Assembly (NCBI GenBank): GCA_015478945.1
Contig: JABUQX010004751.1
Location: 1 to 29,590 of the forward strand
Length of the DNA: 29,590 bases
Reading direction: 5' to 3'
Source of the DNA: Trachelipus rathkii
Taxonomy: Eukaryota > Arthropoda > Malacostraca > Isopoda > Trachelipodidae
The position numbers and the translations under genes are program-made. A model generated the notes under the pieces. It saw only the letters and a program-made list of their open reading frames with translations. It had not been told where the DNA came from and did not search any database. Below are positions 1 to 10,903 of the stretch, piece after piece. The stretch's first letter is position 1. Every line of letters begins with the position of its first letter.

Positions 1-82
1 CATTGGAGAAGTAGAGGAGGTTGATAATGGTGTATTATCTACAACAATACCACCGACTGCTCCTAATGCTTCAATATTTGGC
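1..82 (-). CDS. EDEM3: EDEM3 exon, middle of PA domain (runs off the window)
   Basis: The acceptor is a pyrimidine-rich tract ending in CAG at 85-83. After the first codons the frame reads IEALGAVGGIVVDN, the conserved PA-domain block that follows the CMFIEK block in EDEM3. From the acceptor in phase 0 the sequence gives Ala-Lys and then goes out of frame, because the A run before ATTGAA is one base too long or two too short. A short homopolymer error explains this best. The exon continues beyond position 1. Confidence 0.85.
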
Positions 83-117
83 CTGTTAAAGGGAAAATAT
101 CTTAGGAGAAAGTTTTT

Positions 118-118
118 A

Positions 119-151
<33 letters not shown>

Positions 152-212
152 AATATATTTAATATTATTATATATTATCTATATATATAATATATATATA
201 TAATATATATTC
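118..212. repeat. Imperfect (AT)n microsatellite
   Basis: About 95 bp of alternating A and T with single-base phase slips. It lies in an EDEM3 intron and directly touches the 3' end of the minus-strand LINE fragment that follows it. Confidence 0.95.
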
Positions 213-1004
213 CCTACTCCAATTGGGAGTGAAACACACAACATACACCGGAAACAGAAAAGCAGTAGAAGAACATGACGCAAGTCGAAAATAAAGCCCC
301 CAACCATCCCTTCCATACCCTAAGTGAGAGCTCATCGTAGTCAGAAAAAATCCACCCTAGGGTTTACGAGGCTGTGACGGACCCTCACTGTGGTGTCTTG
401 TGAATGTAGGGTTCATCCTTGGATCGGGCGGCCCATAACCATACCTCACAAAAACCTCGCCATTCACTCCTATTATGCACCTTTCCTCTCACCTCTGTTA
501 AACTCACATTCTTTCCTTCATTTAATTCCTTTACTGACTCAATCCACTTTTTCTTCTGTCTCCCAGCCGGTCGATTCATAGCACACTCACCACTATACAT
601 CCGCTTAACCAACCTGCTATCATCCATCCTTTCCATATGACCAAATCATCTCAATGTACTTTTGTTTATTTTCATTTACGCCTTTCTTCACACCACACAA
701 CTCCTTAATGCGTTCATTCCTCATTTTATCAATTCTTCTCACACCTAACACGCCCCTAAATTATCCATCTGAACAGAATATGTACCTTAATTTATTACTC
801 TATTCCACACCATAGTTTCACTATACTTAGTGGTAAAAGTATATCCTCTTGCAGAACCTTAGCGCACTCAATATTTAGTCCCTTTCCATTCACCAAAGAA
901 TTAATTGCACCAGCAACCTTTCTACCATTCACAACTTTTCTACTACAAATTGCATCATTAATTCCCATTTCATGGTAGCATTTCTTTTGAATTTTTTTCA
1001 CCAT
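213..1004 (-). mobile_element. LINE 3' fragment, family B copy 1 (RT C-terminus plus 3' UTR)
   Basis: Read on the minus strand, 1004-795 encodes VNGRKVAGAINSLVNGKGL, the block just past the RT catalytic core in a LINE group common in arthropods. The region 770-385 continues with GVLGVRRIDKM, then ERMDDSRLVKRMYSGEC, then RPAGRQKKKWIESVKEL, and a degraded HNRSEWRGF ending. Stops and frame changes between blocks show it is dead. About 170 bp of 3' UTR follow, ending at the AT array. The RT palm, including the catalytic aspartates, is absent, so this is a 5'-truncated copy. It sits in an EDEM3 intron in the same orientation as the gene. Matching copies lie at 12090-12640, 13736-13880 and 14130-14715. 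Confidence 0.85.
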
Positions 1005-1621
1005 ACAAATAGGTCATTATTTCTTGGAATTAGTTGTTAATTTAAATAATCCCGAAACTTTCTCGTGTAAGTAAAAGTAATGCATGCTTGTTCTTTTCTT
1101 TTTATGTTCCTTTCTTTGTGGTCTTATCCTATAAGTTACTTCACCAAATAAATTTCAAAAAGTCGAAGGTGACTATGTATATTCTGATCACCCCTAAAGC
1201 TGACTGAAATATCTTCTATTAAATATCCTATTGTTTTCAGAGTTTCTACATCTTTCGAAATTTGTAATGTACATTTCTTCATTTTGATTTTCATATCTGT
1301 TCTCCAAAATTTCATTTTGAATCTAGGATCTAGTAAAGAAGATCAAATATGTTGCAATACTTTTTCAATTTATGCTATACATAAAATCATCATTAGTATC
1401 TGCGGATATCCGGGCCACCTCTGGTAATAATGATTTAGATTCAATTCTGAGTTCGAATTACTTGGAGGAGGTCATCGTTCTAACATTTTAAGTGAAGCAA
1501 TTAGCTCCCCGTTATGATTAATCTCACAAAAAATAAAAAAAAATATAGTCAAAACCTTCTCATTGATAACCGTATCAAAGAAAATGTACCAATATATTTC
1601 ATAAAAAGTCAAAAATATTAC
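1005..1621. other. EDEM3 intron sequence, nothing recognised
   Basis: AT-rich unique-looking sequence between the LINE fragment and the next EDEM3 exon. A weak B-box-like string (GAGTTCGAATT) occurs near 1449-1459 without a convincing A box. No coding block was found. Confidence 0.6.
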
Positions 1622-1741
1622 CTTTTCTATAAACATACATTCCCCTCTTTCCAAAATCAATATTTTGCCTTTAACTTCTTCTCCATTCTCTAACTTGCCA
1701 CAAGCTTTAATAGGGGAGGCTTTCAATACTGTACCAGTCAC
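1622..1741 (-). CDS. EDEM3: EDEM3 exon, start of PA domain
   Basis: The 120-bp exon encodes 40 residues, VTGTVLKASPIKACG through GKILILERGECMFIEK. The RGxCMFxEK block is the signature start of the PA domain in EDEM3. The acceptor is AAATTAG before 1741 and the donor is GTAATA at 1621-1616. The frame is open and phase 0 at both ends. The PA domain probably helps position substrates or partner proteins; that role is known for the family and not shown here. Confidence 0.93.
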
Positions 1742-1892
1742 CTAATTTAAAAGAAATTTACTCAAATTACAAATTTTATAATAAAAATAAAGGTTTAAAA
1801 CACAATCTTTTTCAAACAAGAGAATCTTTTTTTTTTTTTTTTAAAGAAAATTACTAAACTGCTTAGTTTTAAACAAATAAAGAAGTCACTAC

Positions 1893-2126
1893 CACAATAT
1901 CTTTGCTAAGATCTTTTCCAAACTGAGCTGGGCCAGCAAGCAATGTAACAGACGTTCTTTCTTCAGAGGTTTTCTGATCATCGTCTGAAGAAGCATTTTT
2001 CTTCATTGGTTTGAGAAAAGAAACTGATCTTGGAGGATTTTCTGGCTGATCTTGTTGAAGTTTGCTTAATTCAATCATTTCTTGCATAAAAAGGAGACCT
2101 TCCTCTGCATCATCAGAAGATTTTGA
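1893..2126 (-). CDS. EDEM3: EDEM3 exon, linker between GH47 and PA domain
   Basis: The 234-bp exon reads SKSSDDAEEGLLFMQEMIEL, then a Gln/Lys-rich stretch, PPRSVSFLKP, an acidic and Lys-rich insert (NASSDDDQKTSEERTS), and TLLAGPAQFGKDLSKDIV. FMQEMIEL and AGPAQFG are hallmarks of EDEM3 after the mannosidase domain. The acceptor is CTTTAG before 2126. The donor is most likely GTAGTG at 1892; using the next GT (at 1889-1888) would add one Val. The frame is intact. Confidence 0.92.
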
Positions 2127-2198
2127 CTAAAGATAAAAGGGAACATAAGTTTTTTCCAAAAAGAGGATAAAAAAGGAACAAAAAAATATTAAACTTAC

Positions 2199-2492
2199 AC
2201 TTGATGTAGTATGCAAAAGCTGAACCCTGCCATCTGGTAGTGCCATTAGAGCGATGCCCATGTCTTTCAAGATGCTCATATGACCAGCATTTCCCGCTTG
2301 AAATTCTGAAGCCCTTAATTTCCTCTTGATTGTCTTCCGTGAAGGGCAAATATTATTAACAAAGTTCTTCAAAGGTTTTCTTATAGTTTCGGCAAATTTC
2401 TTCCTTCCAGGGAACAAGAAATGGACATTGGGACAAGATCTTGCATATTCTACATCGTCATCATCTAAAGTTTCTGTCATACTCTCAGAAAG
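2199..2492 (-). CDS. EDEM3: EDEM3 exon, C-terminal end of GH47 region
   Basis: The 294-bp exon (98 residues) begins LSESMTETLDDDDVEYARSC, then PNVHFLFPGRKKFAETIRKP, LKNFVNNICPSR, LRASEFQAGNAGHMSILKDM, and GIALMALPDGRVQLLHTTSS. The SCPN and IR.PLKN blocks and DGRVQL align with EDEM3. The acceptor is TTTTTCAG before 2492 and the donor GTAAGT after 2199. The exon starts in phase 0, which does not match the phase-2 end of the exon at 9405, so one short exon may be missing between them. Confidence 0.93.
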
Positions 2493-3259
2493 CTGAAAAA
2501 TGAAAAAAATTAGGTATTAAATGATTCTTTTAAAGAAAACTTTGTAATATAGAGATTCGAAGACAAAATTTATTACACAAAAGTTAAATATAAAAATATA
2601 GGTCACACTAGTATAGTAGTTAGAGGACAGATAGAAGAAGAGCCTAGTCCAACTGATTGTGTAAAACTCTTTCCAAGAAGTGTAAAACTCAATTACTAGT
2701 ATTAGAAATCAAAAGAGGGAAAAAATAATCTTCAAGAATAGAGTCTATTACAATGTTTCTAGCTCTTTAAATCTTGTTCAAATAATAGTTCTGCAAATCC
2801 AAATCCAAACATTCTGCCCACTCAGATCTCCATATTACTAAAAGAATAACGATAGAAATTGTCAATGCATTCTAAAGAAATCAACTCTTTTGATCGACAA
2901 GTTACGCTTGAACAGTTACCTACTAAATAAACTTATGAATGCATAACCTACTAAATATATTTATGAATGCAAACCCACATATTCAAGCTTTTCATGATGA
3001 TAAAAGGCGAGTTACGAATAATAAAATATACTTGTAAAATAAAACATACTAATTGATTGATGGTCTTCATAATTTCCATACATTCACACAAAACTGTTTC
3101 CTTAATAATTCAGACTTGAGAACTTCAATTTTTCAATTTAAGTACAAAGGAATATTACTGATCACCATTTCCCCTTAACACAACCATGATGATCATAAGA
3201 ATAATATCTTTTCTTTAGTATTATACAGGCACCACTACAGAACACAAGAAACCGGCTAT
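2493..3259. other. EDEM3 intron, mostly unique AT-rich sequence
   Basis: No gene or RT block is recognised. It contains the short direct repeat at 2918-2973 and probably the 3' UTR of the LINE to its right. I looked here for the missing RT/RNase H part of the copia element and did not see it. Confidence 0.6.
2918..2973. repeat. 28-bp tandem direct repeat, two units
   Basis: Units 2918-2945 and 2946-2973 share ACCTACTAAATA and TTATGAATGCA with three differences. It is intronic, with no sign of function. Confidence 0.85.
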
Positions 3260-6200
3260 ACTGTGTTAGTTCACTAACAGGAAAAGTTCATGAACTTATA
3301 TAAATGGTCTGAAAGGGTCAAATCTTATGGAAGATGTTCAGTGCAGAGAAAAGAAAAAATACTGTTGCAACAAAAGTGAGGAGATTCTGACAATATGTAT
3401 GCAGGGCGATTCAGAGAGGAATGATAAGAATATGGGGAAAAACTTTAGTTTGATGGCAGAGATAGCTTCGCAACACACAAATATATGGCCGATCGCAAGA
3501 TGATGAAACAAACCGCAAAATGGGTAGGAGGAGTACTCTCGCCATGTGAAAACTATGCATCAGGTAGATCCCTATAAAGAGCTTTATGTTCTGGAATTTG
3601 GCGCCACGAGCATCCTCTTCCCAACATGCTTGGCACCATGAGAATGTTTGAATAAAAGTCCGCTGCTGGGAGGTGTCCCAACCAAAAGTCAGGTGGAAGG
3701 TATTGTTCATTTGTTATCTTTTTGGCTGCAACACGTCTTGCGCCTTCATCAGCATGTTCATTCCCTGGAACACCTACATGTGAAGGGACCCAGCAGAATG
3801 TAATGAATTTCTTCCTCATATGCATCCAGCAAACGAATGGCTGGATAACACATACCAAGAGATTTCTCGCAGATCAATTGAGCAATTCCAGGAGAGTACT
3901 TCTAGAATCCGAGAAGATGGTACAACTTTCGTCAGTAGGGATGGTACTAATCTGCCCATTGCCCACGCCATCAGCTCGGCTGAGAAAATAGAGGAGCAAG
4001 GCGGCAGGAAGTGGAAATGGTAAGATCAGAAAAAACAACTGATGCCTCCACTCCCCCATCCATCTCAGAGCGGAGCCATTGATGAAAACAGGAGTCGAAT
4101 CTTTGTGGACTTTTTTGTGGGACAGAAGAGAGTCCCTTAACATAGCTGGGTGGACTTCAGCTGTCGTCAATGGCTGTTTCCCGAAACATACAAATATTGG
4201 CGTACAAACCCACCATGCATGGGCATCAGTGAATCTGTAAGTGCAGGACTGATCGCTGAGGTTGGTCGAGGAAGTGAAGATAGAAGTTACAACTTCAGTA
4301 AATGACCAATATGTAAGATTGTTTGTAAAGCATTTTATTAGGTGAAAGCAAAGGAAGGGGAATCTGAATTTGAAGGATAAGGGAGCAACATAAGCTGTTC
4401 TCTTCCGAGGGAGAGGAGCATCACCTAATCTCCACCTCCAAACTCTCCCTCGGAGACTATCGTAATGCACCTGTCGCTATCTACAGACCTTTGTTTTGAA
4501 TATGGTAAAGGAGGAGAAAATAGGATTGGAAGGTCTAGTCATATACTGCACAGCCATAGTACAATTTGGCTCTAATGAGCATGATGTAGAGGCACAGCAT
4601 AGTCTTTCTGTCCGAAGTCCCAAACCCCATGTTATGGAAGTGAGGTGCCGCAAGAGGTCCAATTATCAATGACAGTTAGTTTTAAGGTGATTGTATGTAG
4701 GTCGCTCATTGAATAACAAGTCTAAGAATTTGAAGCCATGCGCACTACACCAGGACATAACGCTATCGATGGCAAGCTGAAGTTAACATTCCCTATAAGG
4801 AAGTCATGCCCCCGTGACATACAGTACAAGATAGTCCACATAGAGCAAGCATCGGATGAGTTTGGAATGAAATCGACCACTCCGTTAATTACTATGATGA
4901 AAAGCAACACACTGCCCTGTGGCAAACCGTCTTCTATGACAAAATGTCTTGACAGGGTCTTGCCACACTAAACCTGAAATGAGCGATCCTACTTCAGGGA
5001 TTGAATGAAGGAGGGAAGTTGTCCCCTGAGTCCCAGGGAGGGAATGTTCTGCAGAACCCCCACCCTCCATGTGGGGTCCTTTGCCCTTTAAAAAACGAAA
5101 ACTAAGGGGGGAGGGGGGGGGTCATCTTATGAGAAGCAAACGCACACCCAAATATAGGAGAGGGTCCTGTGTAAAGTGATGGTAACACAGAAACCAAATT
5201 GATGTTCAGAAAAGGCATGTAATTGTTCCAACGTGGGAATGAGACGTAGTGTGTAGAAGTTGGGTTCTTCCCAGATTTCGGAATGGATACAATATAAGGT
5301 GTCAACCAGAAAAGAGAGAAGACACCCTGCACCCAGAATGTTATATAAGCAAAGGAGGAAAGCTGAGACATTAGGATGTAAATGCCGAATCCTCTGGAGG
5401 GAGATGCAATCAGGCCTGGGCGATCCATCTTTACATAGTTTTAATGCATCCTGGAATTATGATCTTATGAATAGTCTGTTGTAATATAGGCCTAGGTCCT
5501 CCCCAGGTGGAACTTAAAAAGTCTAGTCTCCACATTTAAACGAACTGATTGAAATGGATCTGGATAACGGGACCCATTTGAGCTGGAAGCAAAGTGAAAA
5601 ACCAATTCATCAGCAACTATCCCCATGAGCAGATACAATATCAGAGAGTTGTAGGCCATATGTAAGGAGGATTAATGGATCTTTATAGTGCTTATGGGAA
5701 ATTTAACGCATAACTTTGTATATCAAAGATAAAGGTGTGGAAGAATTAATGGTGGAGATATAGGTACGGAAGTAGTTTCTGTATTCTACGGTTGATACAC
5801 TGGGATTGGGCTGCTGCAGCTTTAACAAGAGTCAGATTTGATGGAGTGGAAGGTTATTTGAATATTTAGAACAATTTCCACTTTTCATGATTAGCCAGTG
5901 CACAATATGTGTTTCACCAATGAGTAGAAGATTTGTGACTCCCAGTGGAATGGTGTATGTGGTGTACTGCTGCCATGATAATGGTTTCCTTAATGTAGGT
6001 TAAAGCGTCTGCGGGGACAAGAATAGGTTTGTTGCAGAAAGGACTGGGATGTAAGTGGCCTGATAGAATGAAGACCAATCCGATCTATCATACTGCCAAT
6101 CAGAGTATAGTTGCTGCTGCGGGCTAGAGATGAAATGACGATTGGATAGTGATCACTCCCACCTGAAATGATCTACATTCAAGATCAAGCACATTGAGAT

Positions 6201-6550
6201 GTCAACACCGGAAGAACTACCAGTGTCAAAAGGTTCAAATGAAAAATGATTAGTGTTAAGACATCTCAAAGAGAATTCACCCAAAGGTTCCAGTATCCAT
6301 TCCACATTGGAGGAAACTATAGTTTCCCCCACAATGGATAGAGGTTAAAACTACCAGTGACTGGCATGAGTGTAGGGAGACTCCTGAACAATGTGAAAGG
6401 GTTTCTTTAGCGTAAGGACAGCTGGATGCGAGATACACAGATCATAGAGTAAGTGGCGATTCAAGATGAAGTCGAGCCGCCACAGTATGTGATGAAGTTG
6501 AGAGTGGAATTAAAGTAAATGGGACAGATTCATTAAGCTGAATCACTACG
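3260..6550 (-). mobile_element. I-like LINE (endonuclease, RT, RNase H), degraded
   Basis: Minus-strand translation, joined across many frameshifts and stops, gives in order: an endonuclease remnant (NESVPFTLIPLSTSS, a VTG(S)FNLYPLWG-like block, SDHYP-like block; about 6540-6120); RT finger and palm blocks (IPKSGKNPTST near 5280, PQGSV near 4920, and a YVDD-type LLYVDYLVLY block near 4830); the thumb block LLRHLTSITWG near 4650; and RNase H. RNase H shows AEL, FSDSRSTLLELLN and WVPSHVGVPGNEHADEGARR (3991-3720), so the acidic active-site positions are largely present. A Cys/His-rich tail block (LTHSFHMAR, CDRPYICVLRSYLCHQ) and a terminal LSESPHF motif follow to about 3330. RNase H after RT places it with I/Nimb-type LINEs. 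It is dead, and lies in an EDEM3 intron abutting a copia fragment. The left end in the 3' UTR is approximate. Confidence 0.88.
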
Positions 6551-8856
6551 AATAATACATGAATATTTTTCGTTTTTTTCTCTCAAAATCTTTCTTTTCT
6601 TCTTCTATCTCCTCCTTTACAGAATCTTCGTGTATCATTTCAGTTTAAGCAATTCTAGTTATATGAACTCTTGCTATTTCTCTCAGAGTACCTCTGTTTG
6701 ACAATAACAGCTCTTTCATCTATCCCTATTACTTTAGCAGGTCCTCTCAATCTCTTCTCATTTACTCTTTTATAATAAACTTAATCTCCAATAATTGCTT
6801 CTTATATTTTATGTTCCCTTATACTCCTCATTAAAGCCCTTTTATTCTACTGTCAGCTTCCTGCTTTTGTATCTCTCTAGCTCTTCTCATAGCATATCTT
6901 CTATTATTTTACTTTCTAATTCTTCTGTGTTTAATTTTGTTATCCTTTTATTTGAGCATTGGTTAATTTGGATTTTTTTTTCTGAATACTAGTTGGTTTG
7001 GTGAGTATCCTCCCTTCATTGTAAGGCTGTTTTTAGCTGATATAGTCCAATACATAGCTAACTCCCAATCATTAGTGTCTTCCTCCATAAGTTTCCAAAT
7101 TCCATCTTTTATCAATCATGCCAATTTTTCACATTTCACATTACTCCAGGGACTTTCTGCTGCAGTGCTTTTCATTTCTATTTCAAAATCTACCATCAAC
7201 ATTTTTAATTCTTAATTTTAGAATTCCAACCCATTGTCAGATAAGATTCTTTTTCTGGTATTTCAAACGTACTAATACATTTCATCATAATTTTTCTTAT
7301 AATTTCTTCAGGTTGTTTATTTATTATCCATGTTGATTGTACAAAATTTGTAGCCATGTCTGCAAATACAAAAAAAAATCTTTTTCCTTCCAATTCTCCC
7401 AGATCTAATGCTACAGCTTAATTAAAATTCTTCGCCATTGGAAAACCTACCACCGGTTTAGCTGGATATTTTTGTATCTCTTACAAAATTTACAATTCTT
7501 TTTTAAAATTTCCTTTGTGTACATCAAAGACTTTCCTCTTTACAACTATTCTCAATTAGTTTCCATATTTGATCCATATTGCCATGTCCAAACTGAAGAT
7601 GTAACTTTGCCAACCCTTTCTACAATTGATATTATTTGTTAGCCAATCTTTGACAATCCAAATAGTAGATACTTTCTGCTTTAATAATCTTATTCTCAGG
7701 TGATTCTTTCCATCTATTTTACATTTTACTTGATATTATCTAAGTTCTTGAGACGGACTACAACTTTCAATATCCATTATTAATCTCATGTTCAACATTG
7801 CCTAAACTACTCAAGGGTATTAGCTCCCAGCTGAAGTTCCTGAAGAGATTAGACTGGTTAAAGGAAATCCTTTCTCAAGACAAATCTTAATCCTTTTCTC
7901 CATCGTTAGTCTTTAATTTCTACTGGAGATAAGCTGGCAAGAATCTTTGCTAGTCAGAATTCCCAACAAACTTTTATTACGACATGTGATTAGAATTCCA
8001 TCTATTCCTTCCAAATCAAATTCTTGATCATTTCTTTCACTATTAGTCCATAAAACGTTCTCAATCTCAATTTCTTTTTTCTTTATTTTTATTTCTCCAG
8101 GTTTCAGGACATCCTCTCGCCCAGTGACCTTCTTTCTGTTTTACAAAATAACATTTGCCTTTATTTTTCAAACAATCTTTTGCGATGTGACCTTCTTTCT
8201 CACATTTATAACCTTTAATGATTTTGTTGTTATATCTCATTTTCCTACCAACTGTATTATCTCTTTCCTCACCAATCCATTACTCTTGTTTCTTCTTCAT
8301 TTCTTTCTTGAAATATATATGTTACCAAGAATTTTCTTTATATTTTCATAACCATATTCATCCTTAGTACATGCTCCTAAAACAACATATAAATCAGTTT
8401 TATTTAAATAAATGCTATATAATAGGTGACTACCTTTCTTTTCTTCAATCACACTCCCACCATCCATGGCTATACATTCTGTTGCAGTTCTTTCATATCT
8501 AATTAAATAATATCGCATACTTTCATCCTCTTTCTATTCTGACTTAAAAAAAAAGCTTACAGCCTTCTTCATTTTTTTCATCTTATTTCCTCTCTTGTAT
8601 ACACCATCCAGTGTATCTAATAAACTGTTCACTCCTTTTTTCAAAGCTAATGTTTCTTTACATTCCATTGACTGCCTCAAATGCACTCCATTTAATGCCA
8701 TTCTTATTTCTATTTCATTAATATAATTTTCGTACCATCACCATATTTACTTTTTGAGGGTCAGGGGCTTTCTTAAAAATACTCGCTACATAACACTATT
8801 TCAACATCTCACTTCTCTGAAGTTATTTTGCATGTCCCCAGCATTTTGGATTTAAA

Positions 8857-8867
8857 CTCTGATACCA
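8857..8867 (-). promoter_or_regulatory. Primer binding site, initiator Met-tRNA type
   Basis: The minus strand reads TGGTATCAGAG, the classical Ty1/copia primer binding site complementary to an internal part of initiator tRNA-Met. It starts two bases after the LTR end. Confidence 0.85.
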
Positions 8868-8869
8868 CT

Positions 8870-9218
8870 TGTTAATAAATAAAAAATAAAAACACAAAAG
8901 GCAAAAAAAAAATGATATATACTTTTAATTCAAGGAAATCGATTTAAAAGATTTGTCTTTTGTACTACAAAATCGAATGTGATTTGATCAAAAAAGATAA
9001 TAACCATTCCCAGTCTCATGAGATTAAGTTCCTTATACTCCTCTCATTGGGTTTCAACTGCATACATTTAATACTTTTGAATAACACCGCTACATATCGT
9101 TTTATTACTTCAGTTATCAATAAACTTAAAAGGCCTAATTTATAGCTTGTTGAAATATTAATATTTACTTTAATACATTTTCAATAACCTAAAAAGAAAC
9201 AATATAAAGTCATTAACA
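8870..9218 (-). repeat. Copia 5' LTR (about 349 bp)
   Basis: On the minus strand it starts TGTTAAT and ends ATTAACA, a 7-bp terminal inverted repeat with the usual TG...CA ends. A TATA-like TATAAGG lies near 9037-9031. The end is followed after two bases (AG) by the primer binding site. With no second LTR visible, the outer boundary rests only on the inverted ends. Confidence 0.78.
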
Positions 9219-9404
9219 TTAGAAGAAGGAATTTTCCTGTCAACTACGACTACAAAGTTCAAGAATAAACATTCTTCGAACTTTTTTAATCTTATCTCTA
9301 ATATTTGTTACCTTTCATTCTTTCTTCATCGTTCGCTTTACCTAAACAGAAAAGAACATAAGATCCATTAATCAATATAATAATAATATAAATAATAATA
9401 ATAC

Positions 9405-9553
9405 CGGCATGTAGTAAGAGATAAACGAGCGAGGGAAAGAGGCAGCAAGTGTGCTTCTGTTGTAATATAATCATTAAATTTAATAATAAGATCTTCGGTG
9501 CAAAAAGCAGGTACAAGTATTTGAAAGTCTCCGACAATACAAGGAATCCCATT
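9405..9553 (-). CDS. EDEM3: EDEM3 exon, last GH47 helices (TTEAHLLP)
   Basis: The 149-bp exon encodes, after correcting three single-base slips, a segment MDSF, SETFKYLYLLFA, PEDLIIKFNDYI and TTEAHLLPLSLAR. The Thr in TTEAH is the calcium-ligand position of GH47 enzymes. The acceptor is TTTTTAG before 9553 and the donor GTATTA at 9404. It opens with A to complete the CGA codon from the 10904 exon. Visible slips: ATGGGATTCC where ATGGATTCC is expected, TT where TTT is expected a few bases on, and CACCGAAG where CCGGAAG is expected. All are at short homopolymers. Confidence 0.9.
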
Positions 9554-9559
9554 CTAAAA

Positions 9560-9562
9560 ATA

Positions 9563-9627
<65 letters not shown>

Positions 9628-9705
9628 TATATATATATATATAATATTTTATATATATATAATATTATAATATATATATATTATTATTTTATATATATAT
9701 ATATT
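9560..9705. repeat. Imperfect (AT)n microsatellite
   Basis: About 145 bp of AT/TA runs beginning only a few bases upstream (gene sense) of the exon acceptor at 9554, so it replaces most of the usual polypyrimidine tract. Confidence 0.95.
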
Positions 9706-10608
9706 AAAAATTTTGATGTTGGGCATCCAAATTCTTAACATGGGTTTGTATCATGCAAATCTTGTTTGCCCTGTTACCAGACCAAACAACCTTTACATAA
9801 TTTTGACCACATATGCGAAATTTATACAACCAAAGAATATATCTAACACATACATTGGGTGGAAGTAATTGCAAAGCAAGTGATACGCCTTTTTTGCTAT
9901 TGCTAGTTTAAATGTTAACATAAATAACTATTCAATAAATAAGCAAATGAATAAATACTAAACCTTAGTTTGAATCCCACCTTATTATGTACATGAAGAT
10001 CTTTAAATTTATGTGATAATATACCCATAGAGTCTCTAATATAAAGAATAAAATTGTATTGGCCAACATAAATCAGCTACCTGAATATATCTCACATTCG
10101 AAGATGCGAAATGCTCGGCAGACCTCAGTTTAAATTTGAACTGTAGACTAAGATGATAAAATGAAAATCTTACCAATAAATTTCGAAGTATTATTTGCCC
10201 AAAATTATACTTATAATTATAAATTACAAATCCAAGCTTTCAAGCGGTGGGCCTTGATTCGCAATATATATTCTTCCTTATATTATAGACATTAGTTTAA
10301 ATTTAAGCAAAATATTTACAATTATAAGATTCACGTGATTCAATTTGACTTATTAATTCAAAGATAATTACAATTTTAAACATTGATTAATTTGCCATAT
10401 AATAAAAATTATGTGGGCATTATTCCAAAAAGGTGGTTAGGGTGTTGGTTTGCTACGCGAAGTTGAATATTTGTGTTAGCGCTATGATTGAGTTCACACT
10501 TAGTTGGTTGAGTTGAATATTGGACATGTGGTCAGATCCTACAGCTTTTAATATTTTGAAGTTTTTAATAATGTGGTACGTTATAAATGGATAGTCGGAA
10601 TATAACTT

Positions 10609-10609
<1 letters not shown>
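9706..10609. other. EDEM3 intron, AT-rich, no gene
   Basis: Apart from the possible tRNA-like SINE head at 10430-10520, nothing coding is visible. Scattered B-box-like strings (for example GTTTGAATCCC near 9968) lack convincing partners. Confidence 0.5.
10430..10520 (+). mobile_element. Possible tRNA-derived SINE head
   Basis: GGTGGTTAGGGTGTTGG followed by TTTGCTACGCGAAG resembles an A box and anticodon arm of a tRNA-derived SINE. The matching B box is degraded (TTGAGTTCACAC near 10487-10498). No clear tail or target duplication. Confidence 0.4.
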
Positions 10610-10697
<88 letters not shown>

Positions 10698-10837
10698 ATG
10701 ATATATTATATTAGTATATTATTATAAATCGGTATATAATATTATATATATATTATATATTATTATATATATATATATATATATATAATTATATATTATA
10801 TTATATATATATATATATATATATACTATATTATATT
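10610..10837. repeat. Imperfect (AT)n microsatellite
   Basis: About 230 bp of AT with slips and a short interruption (ATCGGTATAT near 10727), in the intron between the exons at 10904 and 9553. Confidence 0.95.
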
Positions 10838-10903
10838 TATATTCTTTTTATAAGGATATATACTAGCATATTTCAAAAACTTTATATACTACAACAATCT
10901 TAC

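Larger units (their letters stand above)
6560..9218 (-). mobile_element. Ty1/copia retrotransposon, 5' part (LTR-Gag-PR-IN), RT missing
   Basis: Order on the minus strand: LTR (9218-8870), primer binding site, gag (about 8760-8100), a poorly preserved protease region (8060-7720), integrase (7640-6640). Gag has two zinc-knuckle-like motifs at 8208-8110 (CEKEGHIAKDC and CYFVKQKEGHWARGC, each with one Cys position altered). Integrase shows the LHLQFGHGN and CKFCKRYKK zinc ligands, then AVALDLGEL, FADMATNF, a SDNG block, and ESPWSN with the third acidic residue further on. The C-terminal block VNEKRLRGPAKVIGIDERAV is followed by LREIARVHITRI in another frame. Integrase ahead of RT is the copia order, and these blocks resemble the marine-animal copia group. 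No RT, RNase H or 3' LTR is visible; the element stops at the LINE. Numerous frameshifts make it non-functional. Confidence 0.88.

Noticed and set aside
1440..1465. Possible tRNA gene around a B-box-like GTTCGAATT
   Set aside because: No A box, no cloverleaf and no acceptor stem could be found.
2493..3260. Remaining copia RT on the far side of the LINE
   Set aside because: Minus-strand reading shows no RT motif, so simple nesting is not supported.
3722..4023. Plus-strand open frames of 89 and 67 residues
   Set aside because: They are antisense shadows of the LINE RNase H region on the minus strand.
7440..7520. Ty3/gypsy assignment for the integrase
   Set aside because: The integrase is followed by its C-terminal block with no RT before it, and the primer site is the copia type; gene order fits Ty1/copia.
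9449..9670. Plus-strand open frame overlapping the EDEM3 exon
   Set aside because: It lies antisense to the exon and continues into the AT array; a shadow frame.
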